DNA from: Niabella drilacis
GTDB lineage: Bacteria; Bacteroidota; Bacteroidia; Chitinophagales; Chitinophagaceae
Direction of reading: 5' to 3'
Length of the DNA: 64,000 nt
NCBI RefSeq assembly: GCF_900101395.1
Contig: NZ_FMZO01000002.1
Coordinates: forward strand, 509,840-573,839
In this document: one piece after another, positions 45,432-55,800 of the stretch
How positions within the stretch are numbered: position 1 is the first letter of the stretch
Layout: each line of letters starts with the position of its first letter
Translations under genes and position numbers: made by a program
The notes under the pieces: model-generated
Databases searched by the model: none
What the model saw: the letters and a program-made list of their open reading frames with translations, nothing else
What the model was told of the DNA's origin: nothing

Positions 45432-46739
45432 ATGATAAAAGCCGGGGCATTTGCAACCGATATCACCCCCAGAAATGATCTTCAGCTGGCAGGTTATCCC
45501 TTCGTGGAACGGAGAGGCACCGGGGTGCATGACCCTTTGCTGGCATCTGTTCTGTATATTCATAACGGGGAAACGGCCCTGCTCTTTGTTTCCTGTGATC
45601 TGATTTATATAGGACGGGATTTAGCCCTGCGTATATGCGAACAGGTTCAGGAACGCCATGGCATCCCCCGGGCAAATATAATGATCACCGCCACCCATAC
45701 TCATTCCGGACCGGCCACGGTAACATTTATTGCCGGTGCGCATGATGCCCTGCAACAACCGGTAGACGAAGGGTATCTTTCTTTTCTTGAGGAACGGATA
45801 ATGGAGGCAGTGCTACAGGCTATAGTGCAGGCAGGGCCGGCAGCGGCCGCACTGGTAAAAGCAGATGCCACCGGTATCGGCACCAACCGGCATAGCCCGG
45901 AAGCAGCCTCGGACCTGAAGATGCCGGTATTAATGGTACGCCGTAAAGCCGATCTGTCTGTAATAGCCTGTATGGTTGTATGCTGTATGCATCCCACGGT
46001 ATTGCATGAAGATTCCACGTTGTACAGCGGCGATTTCCCGGGGGTGGCGCGGCAGATACTGCAGCAATACTTTTCAAAGGACACCGTATTCCTGTTCCAG
46101 CTGGGAACTGCGGGCAACCAAAGCCCAAGACACGTTACAACCGGCAATACCTTTGGGGAAGCGGGACGGCTTGCCGGTATCCTGGCGACCGCCATTACGA
46201 CCGCCATCCGCGGAGCGCGGTATCAAAGTGATCTTGGAATAAGAACAGCGGCAGGAACAGTAAAGCTGGTCCGTAAAACGTTCCCGCTTCCTGCAGACGC
46301 GCGGGATTATGTGGCAACCTGCCAACTGGAGCTGGACAGTGCCCGGGCCATGGGGCTTACTCCGCAGGAGGTCCGCTCCAGGGAGGTGAACTGGTTCGGT
46401 GCAAGAGAGATGGCATATCTTTCACAACTGGTGGCCAACGGGGCGCTGGAAGAAACCTACAGGAAAACGGAACAGGCGGAGATCCTTATCTTTAAAACAG
46501 ACTTATATACCTTTATTGGCTGGCCGGGAGAGATCTTTGTGGAATATGGCCTTGAAATTAAAGAACACTATCCGGACGCAGCCGTAATAACCCTGGTCAA
46601 CGGAGAACTGCAGGGGTATATTGTAACACCCGAAGCCGCCGCTGAGGGCGTCTATGAAGCATCGAACGCTGTTTTTGATCCGTCCTGCGGCGCGCTTCTC
46701 GTAGCAAAAACAAAAGCATTATTAAATAGCTTGCAATAA
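45432..46739 (+). CDS. Neutral/alkaline ceramidase-type amidase, cytoplasmic (B)
   Basis: This 435-residue homolog of the ceramidase catalytic domain shows GAFATDITP at the start and zinc His in TATHTHSGP (His89/His91). CMHPTVLHEDSTLYSGDFPG, QLGTAGNQSPRH, GWPGEIFVEYG and NGELQGYIVTPEAAAEGVYEA stand at the further ligand and Tyr positions. It has no signal peptide. The two ceramidase-like proteins of the island are only moderately alike, so they probably act on different N-acyl (or ester) bonds. It starts about 75 bp after the NagB-like gene and ends one base before the kinase start codon. Confidence 0.78.
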   Translation: MIKAGAFATDITPRNDLQLAGYPFVERRGTGVHDPLLASVLYIHNGETALLFVSCDLIYIGRDLALRICEQVQERHGIPRANIMITATHTHSGPATVTFIAGAHDALQQPVDEGYLSFLEERIMEAVLQAIVQAGPAAAALVKADATGIGTNRHSPEAASDLKMPVLMVRRKADLSVIACMVVCCMHPTVLHEDSTLYSGDFPGVARQILQQYFSKDTVFLFQLGTAGNQSPRHVTTGNTFGEAGRLAGILATAITTAIRGARYQSDLGIRTAAGTVKLVRKTFPLPADARDYVATCQLELDSARAMGLTPQEVRSREVNWFGAREMAYLSQLVANGALEETYRKTEQAEILIFKTDLYTFIGWPGEIFVEYGLEIKEHYPDAAVITLVNGELQGYIVTPEAAAEGVYEASNAVFDPSCGALLVAKTKALLNSLQ

Positions 46740-46740
46740 T

Positions 46741-48084
46741 ATGTTGTTCCTGGGCATTGATATGGGGACCAGCTATTTTAAAGCGGGGCTCTTCAACAGG
46801 GAAGGGCAGCTGGTGGGCTCGGGCAGCGTAAAAGTGCCTGTGCATAATAAGGGTGTGCGCGCAGAACTCGATACGGCCCGGTTCTGGCACTCGCTACGGC
46901 AATGCATCCATGCCGCTTTTGAAGAAGCAAAGGCCGACCGGCGAACGCTTACGGCAATGGCCTATTCTTCCCAGGCCAATACATTTATATTAACGGATAC
47001 AGGAGGAGGCCCGTTAACGCCCCTGGTGCTCTGGACGGATGAACGGGTGCCAGACAGCCGGTCGCTTACAATATTTACCGCGCAGGAACAATGGACGGAA
47101 ACAACCGGTATCGGTATTCCTTTCGGGGCAGGCTTTTGCATTAGCAAAGCCCAGTGGTTCCGGGAGCAGGCCCAGGACCTGTGGCGAAGGGCAGCCGCCC
47201 TGCTGACGCTGCCGGATTATTTTACGTTTTGCCTGACGGGGGAAAGGATGGTGGATACAAGTACCGCATCATTGCTGGGGCTGATGGATGTAGAGAAGCA
47301 GGTATGGTGGCCGGAGGCCCTGGCAGTGTCCGGAATCGATGAAGGGTTGCTTTCACCGCTGTGCGCTATAGGGGCAGCCGGCGGCACGCTTCAGCCCGGA
47401 AATCCATTGGCGCTTCCCTCCGGTGTGCCATTATTTGCGGGGGGATTAGATCATCATATGGCAGCAGTGGGAGTAGGTACCGGTGCAAAAGCAAAGCTGA
47501 GTGAATCTACGGGAACCGTTATTGCGGCCGTCTTATACAGCCGGAACCCAAAGCGTTTAAAGGAAGTCTGTATGGCGCCAGCTTTGGAAGCGGGTGCTTA
47601 TTTTAAAATGAGCTTTGACCGCAACGGGGCCGCCGCGTTGGAGTGGTACCGGGAAACCTATGCACTGCCGTATACGATGGAGGCTTTGCTTGAAATGGCG
47701 GCAGCGGTTCCTGCCGGATGTGAAGGACTGGAGGCACTGCCCTGTGCCCATCTGTATGCAGGCAAAAGCGGATTTTTGAATCAACAGGACCGGTTTCACC
47801 ATGGGTATTATATACGGGCGATCATGGAGTCAACCGCCATCAGCTTAAAGCAGCTGATCAGCAAGGTGGATACAGAACGGGAAAGCAATGCTGTTTTTTC
47901 CACCGGTGGTGGTGCTAAAAGTGCGCTATGGGGCGTTATAAAAGAATCCCTGATCGGGAGGCGGTTTTACCGCAATAAAAATAATGAAGCAGCCTGCAGG
48001 GGCGCGGCCATGGTAGCTGCTGCCGGTGCCGGTATTTTTACATCTGTTTTTCAGGCACAGGAATCGTGGTTGCCGCATGAATGA
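46741..48084 (+). CDS. FGGY-family carbohydrate kinase
   Basis: This 447-residue sugar/polyol kinase of the actin-like ATPase fold has the N-terminal phosphate-1 motif FLGIDMGTSYFKAG. The catalytic Asp237 lies in AGGLDHHMA, and FSTGGGAKSALW and AACRGAAMVAA form the adenosine-binding end. FGGY members phosphorylate xylulose, ribulose, gluconate, erythritol and others; the substrate is not readable here. Its start codon follows the previous stop by one base, so translation is coupled. Confidence 0.88.
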   Translation: MLFLGIDMGTSYFKAGLFNREGQLVGSGSVKVPVHNKGVRAELDTARFWHSLRQCIHAAFEEAKADRRTLTAMAYSSQANTFILTDTGGGPLTPLVLWTDERVPDSRSLTIFTAQEQWTETTGIGIPFGAGFCISKAQWFREQAQDLWRRAAALLTLPDYFTFCLTGERMVDTSTASLLGLMDVEKQVWWPEALAVSGIDEGLLSPLCAIGAAGGTLQPGNPLALPSGVPLFAGGLDHHMAAVGVGTGAKAKLSESTGTVIAAVLYSRNPKRLKEVCMAPALEAGAYFKMSFDRNGAAALEWYRETYALPYTMEALLEMAAAVPAGCEGLEALPCAHLYAGKSGFLNQQDRFHHGYYIRAIMESTAISLKQLISKVDTERESNAVFSTGGGAKSALWGVIKESLIGRRFYRNKNNEAACRGAAMVAAAGAGIFTSVFQAQESWLPHE

Positions 48085-48099
48085 AGTATCTTTCAAAAA

Positions 48100-49056
48100 A
48101 TGAAAAAACGAAAATTAGGCAGAACAGGTATCGAAGTTTCTGAAATGGCTTTCGGAACAGTGGCCCTGGGGCTTCCATATGGCCTGGGGATTGAACATGA
48201 ATCGCAATTGCTTCCGGAAGACAAAGCCGTTCAGCTGCTGCAAACGGCGCTGGGGCGGGGGATTGATTTTTTTGATACGGCGCGTCAGTATGGAAAGAGT
48301 GAAGCATTGCTGGGGCGGGCCTTCCGGCAACGGCGGCAGGAGGTGGTGATCGCAACCAAATGCGCGCATCTGCGGAATAAGGATCATACATTGCCGGCAG
48401 AGAAAGAGCTGGCCGCAGCCATTGAACGGTCGCTTGCCGAAAGCCTGGAAGCCCTGCAAACCGGCTATGTAGATATCTTGATGCTGCATGACGGAGATGA
48501 GGAGATCATCAGGCATGTGGGGATCCGGAAAATATTCGAAGCGTATAAGAAGGAAGGCGTCATCCGGGCCACCGGAGTATCTACTTACACGCCGCAGGAG
48601 ACAAAAGCCGTAATGGACAGCGGCGGGTGGGATGTGGTGCAGGTGCCCTTTAATTTAATGGACCAGCGGCAGGCGGCGTTGTTTGATGCGCTGGACCAGC
48701 GGGGTATGGGCATTGTGGTCCGTTCTGTATTGCTTAAAGGCCTGTTAAGTGAAAGAGGACAGCAGCTGCATCCCGCATTGAAAAAAGTGGAGCAGCATAT
48801 AGCGTCCTACGCCCCGCTAAGCAAAGCCTCGGGATTGGGTTTGCCACAGCTGGCTACAAAATTCGTATTGGCATTTCCGCAGGTATCTGCCGTGCTGGTG
48901 GGGATCGACCGGATGGAATACCTGCAGGAAGCGCTGGATACTGTTGCGGGGAAGGTCCTGGAGCCCGAGTTTTTTGAACAGGCCCGGAACGGGGCCTTTA
49001 AGGATCCCGGCTTTTTAAACCTGCACGAGTGGAGCGTTCAGGGCTGGTTAAAATAA
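48100..49056 (+). CDS. Aldo/keto reductase (operon 2)
   Basis: This 318-residue AKR has RKLGRTGIEVSEMAFGT at the start, then Asp and Tyr in FFDTARQYGKSE, Lys in ATKCAH and His in ILMLHDGD. It resembles the bacterial group that includes L-fucose or D-threo-aldose dehydrogenases, but I cannot assign it firmly. It lies between the kinase and a Gfo/Idh/MocA oxidoreductase in one operon. Confidence 0.85.
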   Translation: MKKRKLGRTGIEVSEMAFGTVALGLPYGLGIEHESQLLPEDKAVQLLQTALGRGIDFFDTARQYGKSEALLGRAFRQRRQEVVIATKCAHLRNKDHTLPAEKELAAAIERSLAESLEALQTGYVDILMLHDGDEEIIRHVGIRKIFEAYKKEGVIRATGVSTYTPQETKAVMDSGGWDVVQVPFNLMDQRQAALFDALDQRGMGIVVRSVLLKGLLSERGQQLHPALKKVEQHIASYAPLSKASGLGLPQLATKFVLAFPQVSAVLVGIDRMEYLQEALDTVAGKVLEPEFFEQARNGAFKDPGFLNLHEWSVQGWLK

Positions 49057-49066
49057 AAATGAGGCA

Positions 49067-49993
49067 ATGATAAAATTAGGCATGATCGGAATGAGCGAAG
49101 GGAATGCGCATCCTTATTCCTGGTCGGCGATCGTGAACGGCCGGTTCGACGCGGGCGAAATCACAAGGATCGGCTATCCCGCAGTGGCCGCTTATTTACA
49201 GGCCAATAAAGAAACACTGGGGCTTCCGCATGCACGTGTTACACATGTATGGGCACAGGAGCGGGAAATTGCAGGCAGCATAGCGCAGGCAACCGGTATT
49301 GAGTATATTGCAGGCTCCCTGGAAGCAATGGCCGCAGAAGTGGATGCCGTCCTGCTTTGCCGGGATGACCCGGAAAACCATGTGGCAATGGCCCGTCCAT
49401 TCCTGGCTGCCGGAGTGCCGCTCTTTATTGATAAACCACTAGCCGCTACAAGGGCGGACCTGGATTGGTTTGAAGCGGAAGCCGGAAAAGGCCGCTTCTT
49501 TATGTCCTGTTCCTCGATGCGTTATGCCGGCGAATGCCGTTCGGTTCGGCAGGATCTTTCAAACCTGGGACCTCTGCAACTGATAACGGCGGTTGGCAAA
49601 AAGGACTGGATGAAATACGGCGTACATATGCTGGAAGCAATATTTGCCATTGCTGGTCAGACACGCGTGATTTCTGTGATCAATACCGGGGATACCGGAA
49701 AGGAAATAGCGACGCTCGAATTTGAAGACGGACTTAAAGCCACCCTGCATTTGTTTATGGATATTGCGCCTACCTTCCAGGTTTCTGTATTTGGAAAAAA
49801 TGCCTGGCGCATGGCCGATATAAAAAACTCTTATGCCATGTTCCGGGATAATATCATTGAATTTATCCGGTCGGTTGAAGAAGGAAAACCGCGGATCGCA
49901 TTTGAAGAAACGCGGCGGATTATGCAGGTGCTGATCGCTGCGCAGGAAAGCCGGGAAGCCGGTGGTAATAAAATAATGATCGACGTATTATGA
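49067..49993 (+). CDS. Gfo/Idh/MocA-family oxidoreductase
   Basis: This 308-residue protein has the IDKPLA segment with the conserved Lys123 of the Gfo/Idh/MocA family, and an AVLLCRDDPENHVAMARPFL block. The N-terminal nucleotide loop is unusual (GMIGMSEGNAHPYSW in place of GxGxxG). The C-terminal domain is typical of NAD(P)-dependent sugar or inositol dehydrogenases. It overlaps the next SDR gene by 4 bp (ATGA), so the two proteins are made together and may act in sequence on the same ring or polyol. Confidence 0.82.
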   Translation: MIKLGMIGMSEGNAHPYSWSAIVNGRFDAGEITRIGYPAVAAYLQANKETLGLPHARVTHVWAQEREIAGSIAQATGIEYIAGSLEAMAAEVDAVLLCRDDPENHVAMARPFLAAGVPLFIDKPLAATRADLDWFEAEAGKGRFFMSCSSMRYAGECRSVRQDLSNLGPLQLITAVGKKDWMKYGVHMLEAIFAIAGQTRVISVINTGDTGKEIATLEFEDGLKATLHLFMDIAPTFQVSVFGKNAWRMADIKNSYAMFRDNIIEFIRSVEEGKPRIAFEETRRIMQVLIAAQESREAGGNKIMIDVL

Positions 49994-50769
49994 ATGTAAA
50001 AGACCTGTTGAGTTTAAAAGGAAAGATCATCCTGGTTACCGGTGGGGCCGGTAATTATGGTAAGTGTATTGTGGAAGGGCTGGCAGAGGCAGACGGGACC
50101 GTTATCACCGCTTCCCGCAATTTGGAGGCCAATGAAGCCTTTGTGAACCAGCTAAAGGAAAAGGGGCTGAACGTATATGCGCAGCAGCTGGACCAGGGGG
50201 ATCCCGCATCAGTAAGGGATCTGAAAGCTGCCATTGAAAAGCAGTTCGGAGCCCTGCATGTTTTTGTGAACAATGCAGTGGCGCGCCCGATGGCTACCTA
50301 TGATGCGCCTATTGAAGCCTTTGCAGAATCGATGCGTGTGAACGCGACCGGGATGGTAGACCTGATGCGCGAAATAACGGATATGATCATCAAAAACGGA
50401 GGTGGCAGCATCATTAATATTGCTTCGATGATGGGCATGTTTGGTCCGGATCTTTCTAATTATGAAGGCACCACCATGACGCAGAGCCCGCCACCGGATT
50501 ATTATTTCCATAATGCGGGGCTCATCAACCTTACGCGTTACTGGGCGCGGATGATGAGGGGAAAGAACGTGCGGGTAAATTGCGTGAGCCCCGGGGGGCT
50601 GCTGAACAACCAGCCGGAACGATTTCTTGAGAATTATACAAAAAAAGTACCTTTAGGGCGGATGGCTAACCACGACGATATAAAAGGCCTGGTGGTGCTG
50701 CTGGCCTCAGAGGCCGGCGCCTATATCAACGGCGAAAATATCCTGATGGATGGCGGTCTGAACGCTTAA
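49990..50769 (+). CDS. SDR-family protein lacking the catalytic Lys
   Basis: This 259-residue SDR has the cofactor motif GGAGNYGK, NNAVARP, the Ser of NIASMMGMFG (Ser146), NCVSPGG and a C-terminal GENILMDGG. In the active-site helix the YxxxK Lys is replaced: the sequence is DYYFHNAGLINLTRYW, and alignment on TRY to the other SDR of the island puts Asn175 (codon AAT) where Lys is expected. The codon is one base from AAA/AAG. It may have another catalytic solution, bind substrate without oxidising it, or carry a single mutation. It overlaps the upstream gene by 4 bp. Confidence 0.82.
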   Translation: MNVKDLLSLKGKIILVTGGAGNYGKCIVEGLAEADGTVITASRNLEANEAFVNQLKEKGLNVYAQQLDQGDPASVRDLKAAIEKQFGALHVFVNNAVARPMATYDAPIEAFAESMRVNATGMVDLMREITDMIIKNGGGSIINIASMMGMFGPDLSNYEGTTMTQSPPPDYYFHNAGLINLTRYWARMMRGKNVRVNCVSPGGLLNNQPERFLENYTKKVPLGRMANHDDIKGLVVLLASEAGAYINGENILMDGGLNA

Positions 50770-50781
50770 AAAAATAGTACG

Positions 50782-52152
50782 ATGGCAATACAATCGATCA
50801 ATCCTTTAAACGGGAAACGGATTCAAACATATAAAGAAGAAACAGCTAAAACAGTTGGGGAAAAAATTGAAGCGGGGCACAAGGCCTGGCTGAAATGGCG
50901 CACCACTTCCTTTGAAGCGCGCGGGCGTTTGCTGCTGAAAGCAGCGGCGGTATTACAACAGCAAAAGAGCGGCCTTGCACTATTGATGGCTCAGGAAATG
51001 GGCAAGCCGTTGAAAGATGGTATTGCCGAGGTCGAAAAATGTGCTTCGGTGTGCGAATATTATGCTGCAAACGGGGCAGCTTTTTTAAAGGATCAAAAGA
51101 TAAAGACCGATGCCCGTAACAGTTTTGTTACCTGTCAGCCTATTGGCGTAGTACTGGCGGTGATGCCCTGGAACTTTCCCTATTGGCAATGTTTTCGTTT
51201 TATTGCTCCTGCATTGATGGCGGGTAACACAGGATTACTGAAACATGCTTCGAATGTGCCGGGCTGTGCCCTGTCGATAGAGCAGGTACTTTTAAAGGCC
51301 GGTTTTCCCAGGGGTGTGTTCCATACCTTGCTGGTTGGCAGTAAGGCTGTAAAAGGGATCATTGAGCATCCGCTGGTAAAAGCCGTAACGCTTACCGGCA
51401 GCACAGAAGCAGGCAGGCAGGTGGCCGCACAGGCCGGCGGCCAGATAAAAAAGACGGTGCTTGAACTGGGCGGCAGTGATCCGTATGTGATCCTGGAAGA
51501 TGCCGACCTGGAGCTGGCGGCCACCGTTTGCGCCCAGAGTCGTTTGATCAATAATGGGCAGAGCTGCATTGCCGCAAAAAGATTTATTGTTGTAAGGCAG
51601 GTTGAAAAAGAATTTGTTCGATTGTTTAAAGAAAAGATGAGCAACAAACGGCTGGGTGACCCATTGGATCCTGCTACCGACCTGGGACCCATGTCCCGTG
51701 CAGATCTCCGGGATGAACTGCACCGGCAGGTGCTGGAAAATATTGAGGCTGGTGCTGTCTGTATCCTGGGAGGAACGATCCCGGATTTTAAAGGAACACA
51801 TGCATTCTATACGCCGACAATTCTGACGGGCATAAAAAAAGGAATGTCTGGCTACCGGGAAGAGCTTTTTGGTCCGGTAGCCTGTGTTATTACTGCGCGC
51901 AACCAGGCACACGCTATTGAAATAGCCAACGATACCAGCTTTGGGCTGGGGGCCGCTGTATTTACCAGGGATATTAAAAAAGGAGAATGTATTGCGCGTG
52001 AACAATTACAGGCAGGTGCCTGCTTTGTCAATACTTTGGTAAAATCTGATCCCCGGGTGCCCTTTGGCGGCATTAATCAATCGGGCTACGGGCGCGAGCT
52101 GGGAAGTTTCGGGATCCGGGAGTTTGTGAATATAAAAACGGTTTGGCGGTAA
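50782..52152 (+). CDS. NAD(P)-dependent aldehyde dehydrogenase (semialdehyde type)
   Basis: This 456-residue aldehyde dehydrogenase resembles succinate-semialdehyde dehydrogenases of the short class. The general base Glu228 lies in LELGGSDPY and the nucleophile Cys262 in NNGQSCIAAKRF. VMPWNFPYWQ and TLTGSTEAGRQ are cofactor-binding blocks, and PFGGINQSGYGRELG closes the protein. It ends operon 2. A semialdehyde formed by aldol cleavage or transamination in this island is the natural substrate guess. Confidence 0.9.
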   Translation: MAIQSINPLNGKRIQTYKEETAKTVGEKIEAGHKAWLKWRTTSFEARGRLLLKAAAVLQQQKSGLALLMAQEMGKPLKDGIAEVEKCASVCEYYAANGAAFLKDQKIKTDARNSFVTCQPIGVVLAVMPWNFPYWQCFRFIAPALMAGNTGLLKHASNVPGCALSIEQVLLKAGFPRGVFHTLLVGSKAVKGIIEHPLVKAVTLTGSTEAGRQVAAQAGGQIKKTVLELGGSDPYVILEDADLELAATVCAQSRLINNGQSCIAAKRFIVVRQVEKEFVRLFKEKMSNKRLGDPLDPATDLGPMSRADLRDELHRQVLENIEAGAVCILGGTIPDFKGTHAFYTPTILTGIKKGMSGYREELFGPVACVITARNQAHAIEIANDTSFGLGAAVFTRDIKKGECIAREQLQAGACFVNTLVKSDPRVPFGGINQSGYGRELGSFGIREFVNIKTVWR

Positions 52153-52841
52153 ACAGCTATTAGCCTTTAGCCAATCAAATATCCGTGGAAGCTGTGAGCG
52201 GTAGATGGAGCGTCTGTGCGCTGAAGAAACGATATTGATTTGCCATCAGCTGCCAGTTCCGAAGCCCCGGAAGCACTTCTTTTCAAATATAAAACGGATC
52301 CGATCCGCCCCGGGCGGGCAGCAGCCACTATTCCCCTGTTGGAGGGAAAATAACTCCCGCAAACCTGGAGCAGGCGCCGGAACGGTAAACTGCCCGTTGC
52401 CGGTATAAGATGTAGTTCAGGATTGGAAAATGCAGGTCCCCCAGGTTAGGGGGCCGGAGTGGAAGGTGCTGCCCGGTATGAAACCGGGTCTAACTGTTCA
52501 ACGTTAAACCTTGCACAAAGCAAAGCCCCCGAAGTGTGAACGTATACAACCGGATCCCTCTTCAAACCTGAAACTACTGGTGCCCGGTAAAAAGCAGTTG
52601 AGTCAAAAACGCCTGCCAAAGCCCCTGTGGACGAGGGCCGCAGGCAGGTTATCAAATGCAGTTGTCCCATACCCGGAAGTAAGAAAATACTGAAAATGTA
52701 CATAATAATAGCAGCTTCTCTTATAGGTCAAAACTAAATTTGAATTTGTAACTAGTTAACGATCCTGTTGCATTTTGATTAAATCATCACTTCAAAATTG
52801 TGGAAATGATTCAGAAATTTTTTTACCGGAACAAGGTTGTT
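52153..52841. other. Intergenic region upstream of second SusC, no gene seen
   Basis: This region of about 690 bp contains only short unconvincing ORFs. An imperfect stem (GCCTGC at 52611-52616 with GCAGGC at 52640-52645, plus an inner GCCC/GGGC pair) is present. The last 110 bp are AT-rich, with TAAATTTG at 52735-52742, which fits the Bacteroidota -7 element TAnnTTTG. No good -33 element is seen in front of it. Confidence 0.45.
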
Positions 52842-55800
52842 ATGGAACACCGTTCCGTTCACGAAAAAAAGTGGCTTTTGCTGTTTTTATGTATGCTGTA
52901 TGCTGCTGTTATGCAGGCGCAAACAAGTTTAACGGGAACCATTCTCAACGAGGCCGGCGAACCGGTGGCCGGCGCAACAGTTGGTATTAAAGGTGCGGAA
53001 GCCGGGGTGAGCGCCGGCAACGACGGAAGCTTCAGTCTGCCGGTCAGGGATCCGAAAGGAACCCTGGTGGTGAGCGCCGTGGGCTACCAGCAGCAGGAAG
53101 TGTTGTTGAATGGCCGGGCGGAGATCCAGGTGGTATTAAAACAGTCAGGGAGTAATGCACTTTCGGAAGTGGTGATTATAGGATACGGGAAACAACGGAG
53201 GGATGTGGTTACAACAGCCGTTTCAAAACTGGACAACAAAGTGCTGGAAAATATTCCCTATTCAAATGCGGCTGCGGCATTGCAGGGGAACCTTGCCGGG
53301 GTGAGGGTGCAAACCAATTCAGGGCAACCCGGGGCAGCCCCTAATATTGTGATTAGGGGAGGTACTTCCATTAATAGCCCCAACAGTTCCCCGCCCCTCT
53401 ATATCATCGATGGGGTGCAGCGCTCCAATATGAATGATATTGCAGCGCATGATATCAAATCCATACAGGTATTAAAGGATGCAGCGGCCACTTCTATATA
53501 CGGGGCGCAGGGCTCCAACGGCGTGGTGATCGTGGAAACAAAAAGCGGATTACCCGGGAAGCCACAGGTTACCTATTCCTTTGACCTGGTCCGCTCGGAA
53601 GTGGTAAAAAAATATGACCTGCTGACGGCCGAAGAAGAAGCCTATTTCTCACGCCTGGGACTGATCGCTACCAGCAGGATCAACCCGGCGTTTGAGGTAC
53701 AGCTGGATCGCAATGTGTACCTCGGCGGAGCGGGCAATGATCTTACCAATAATACGACCAATTCCCTCCAGTACCTTACACAGGATAACCGGTATAAATT
53801 GAGCCAGGGCTGGTACAGCATCCCCGACCCTGTGGATGCCTCAAGGACGCTGATCTTTTCCAGCACGGACTGGCAGCGCATGTTGTTCCGCAAAGCGCTT
53901 TCCCAGAATCATGCCCTTACGGTTTCCGGGGGCAGCCAGAAAGCCCGGTTCTACCTGGGGATCGGGTATCTTGACAACAAGGGAATAGCGATCGAAACTG
54001 ATTATAAACGTTTTTCGTTAAACCTGAACGGGGAGCTGAATCTGAACGACCGGATGAAGCTGTTTGCAAGGGTTATGTACGCGCATATGCAAAACACACA
54101 GGTGCCTACAACCGATGTATTCAAATCTTCACTGATTGCGCCGGTGACCAATAAACTTTATTTTGAGGACGGCACGCTTTCTCCGGGCCGGAACTTTGGG
54201 TACTCCAATCCTTTTTACCGGATCTCCGTATATAATCCCCGTAACGTGTCCAATGATCTCACGATGATCGTGGGCGGAAACCTGGAGATCGTTAACGGGC
54301 TCAGTTTCAGCCCGCAGTTTTCCGTTCAGTATAAAGGAACTTATTCGAGGAACTTTCTGAAATCCTATCTGGATGGACCTGCCACCAAAGTGACTTCCCG
54401 TACGGCTACAGGGTCCTATGCAGAGAACTTCAGACCGCAGGCCAATGCGGTGCTTACTTATAACAAGATCTTCAGCAACGATCATGATTTTGAATTAAAA
54501 GGAGGGATGTCCTATTTGTGGACGGATAATATATCACTCTCTGCCACCGGTAATAATGCTGCTACGGATATCATCCCCACGCTGAATGCATCAGCAACGC
54601 CAACGGCTGTTTCGGGTGCCGAGACCCAGCAGGCACTGATCGGCTATTTTTCGCGGGCGACCTATAACTATAAGCGGAAGTATCTTTTCAATATGAGTCT
54701 GCGTTATGATGGGGCCTCCAACCTGGGAACAGATCATAAATGGGGATTATTCCCGGGTGTATCCGCAGGCTGGAACCTGGACCAGGAAAGCTTCTGGTCT
54801 GCCTTGCCCCCGGACCTGGTAAAGATGAAGCTGAGGGCCAGTTATGGTGTTACCGGAAATATCAGCGGGCTGGGGTTGTACCAGGCGCAGGGCGAGTACA
54901 ATGCTTCTTCCCGGTATAACGGGGCCTCCGGGATCATGATCTCCGTATTGCCCAACCAGAATCTCAAATGGGAACAATCAAAAACGTTTGATGTAGGGGC
55001 CGACATCGGGCTGCTTAACAACCGGGTAAGCCTGATACTGGATTATTACCGGCGGGTTACCGATAACCTGTTAACAACATTGCCCCTGCCACCTTCTTCA
55101 GGCTTCCCCAGTATCCTTACCAACTATGGCTCTTTGGAAAATAAGGGGTTCGAGGTAGAGGTGTCGGCCCGGGTGATGGATCCCTCGGCCGCATTCCAAT
55201 GGAATATTGCGCTGAACCATGCAACGGTCAGCAGCAAGATACTCCGCCTCCCGGAGAACGGGATTGAGCATAACAGGGTTGGCGGATATTATGTATACGA
55301 CCCCGCCCGCGGCGGCTATGCCTGGCTGGGTGGTTTACAGGAAGGCGGACGCATCGGCGACCTTTACGGCTACCGGCAGGTGAGTGTTTATGCTACGGAC
55401 GAGGAAGCGGCAAAAGGGCCTGTTGATATGCTTTTGCCCAGTGCTAACAAGATCAAATACGGCGGGGATGTGAACTGGCTGGATGTAGACCGCAATGATA
55501 CCATTGATACCCGCGACCGCGTATACCTGGGCAATGCTATTCCCCGGTTTACCGGAGGGTTTTCCAACACCTTTAGTTATAAGAACCTGAACCTGATCGT
55601 GCGCATGGACTATACGCTGGGTGCTACCATGTACAATGAAACGGCCGCAAGGCTGGAAGGGAATTTTTCCGGTGCCAATGCGATCAGCGCCAATATCCGC
55701 CGTTCCTGGCAGCAGCAGGGCGATGTTACCGATATTCCCCGGTACTACTGGGCCGATCAGAACGGGCAGTGGAATGTATGGAACAACAGGGGAAACTCAA

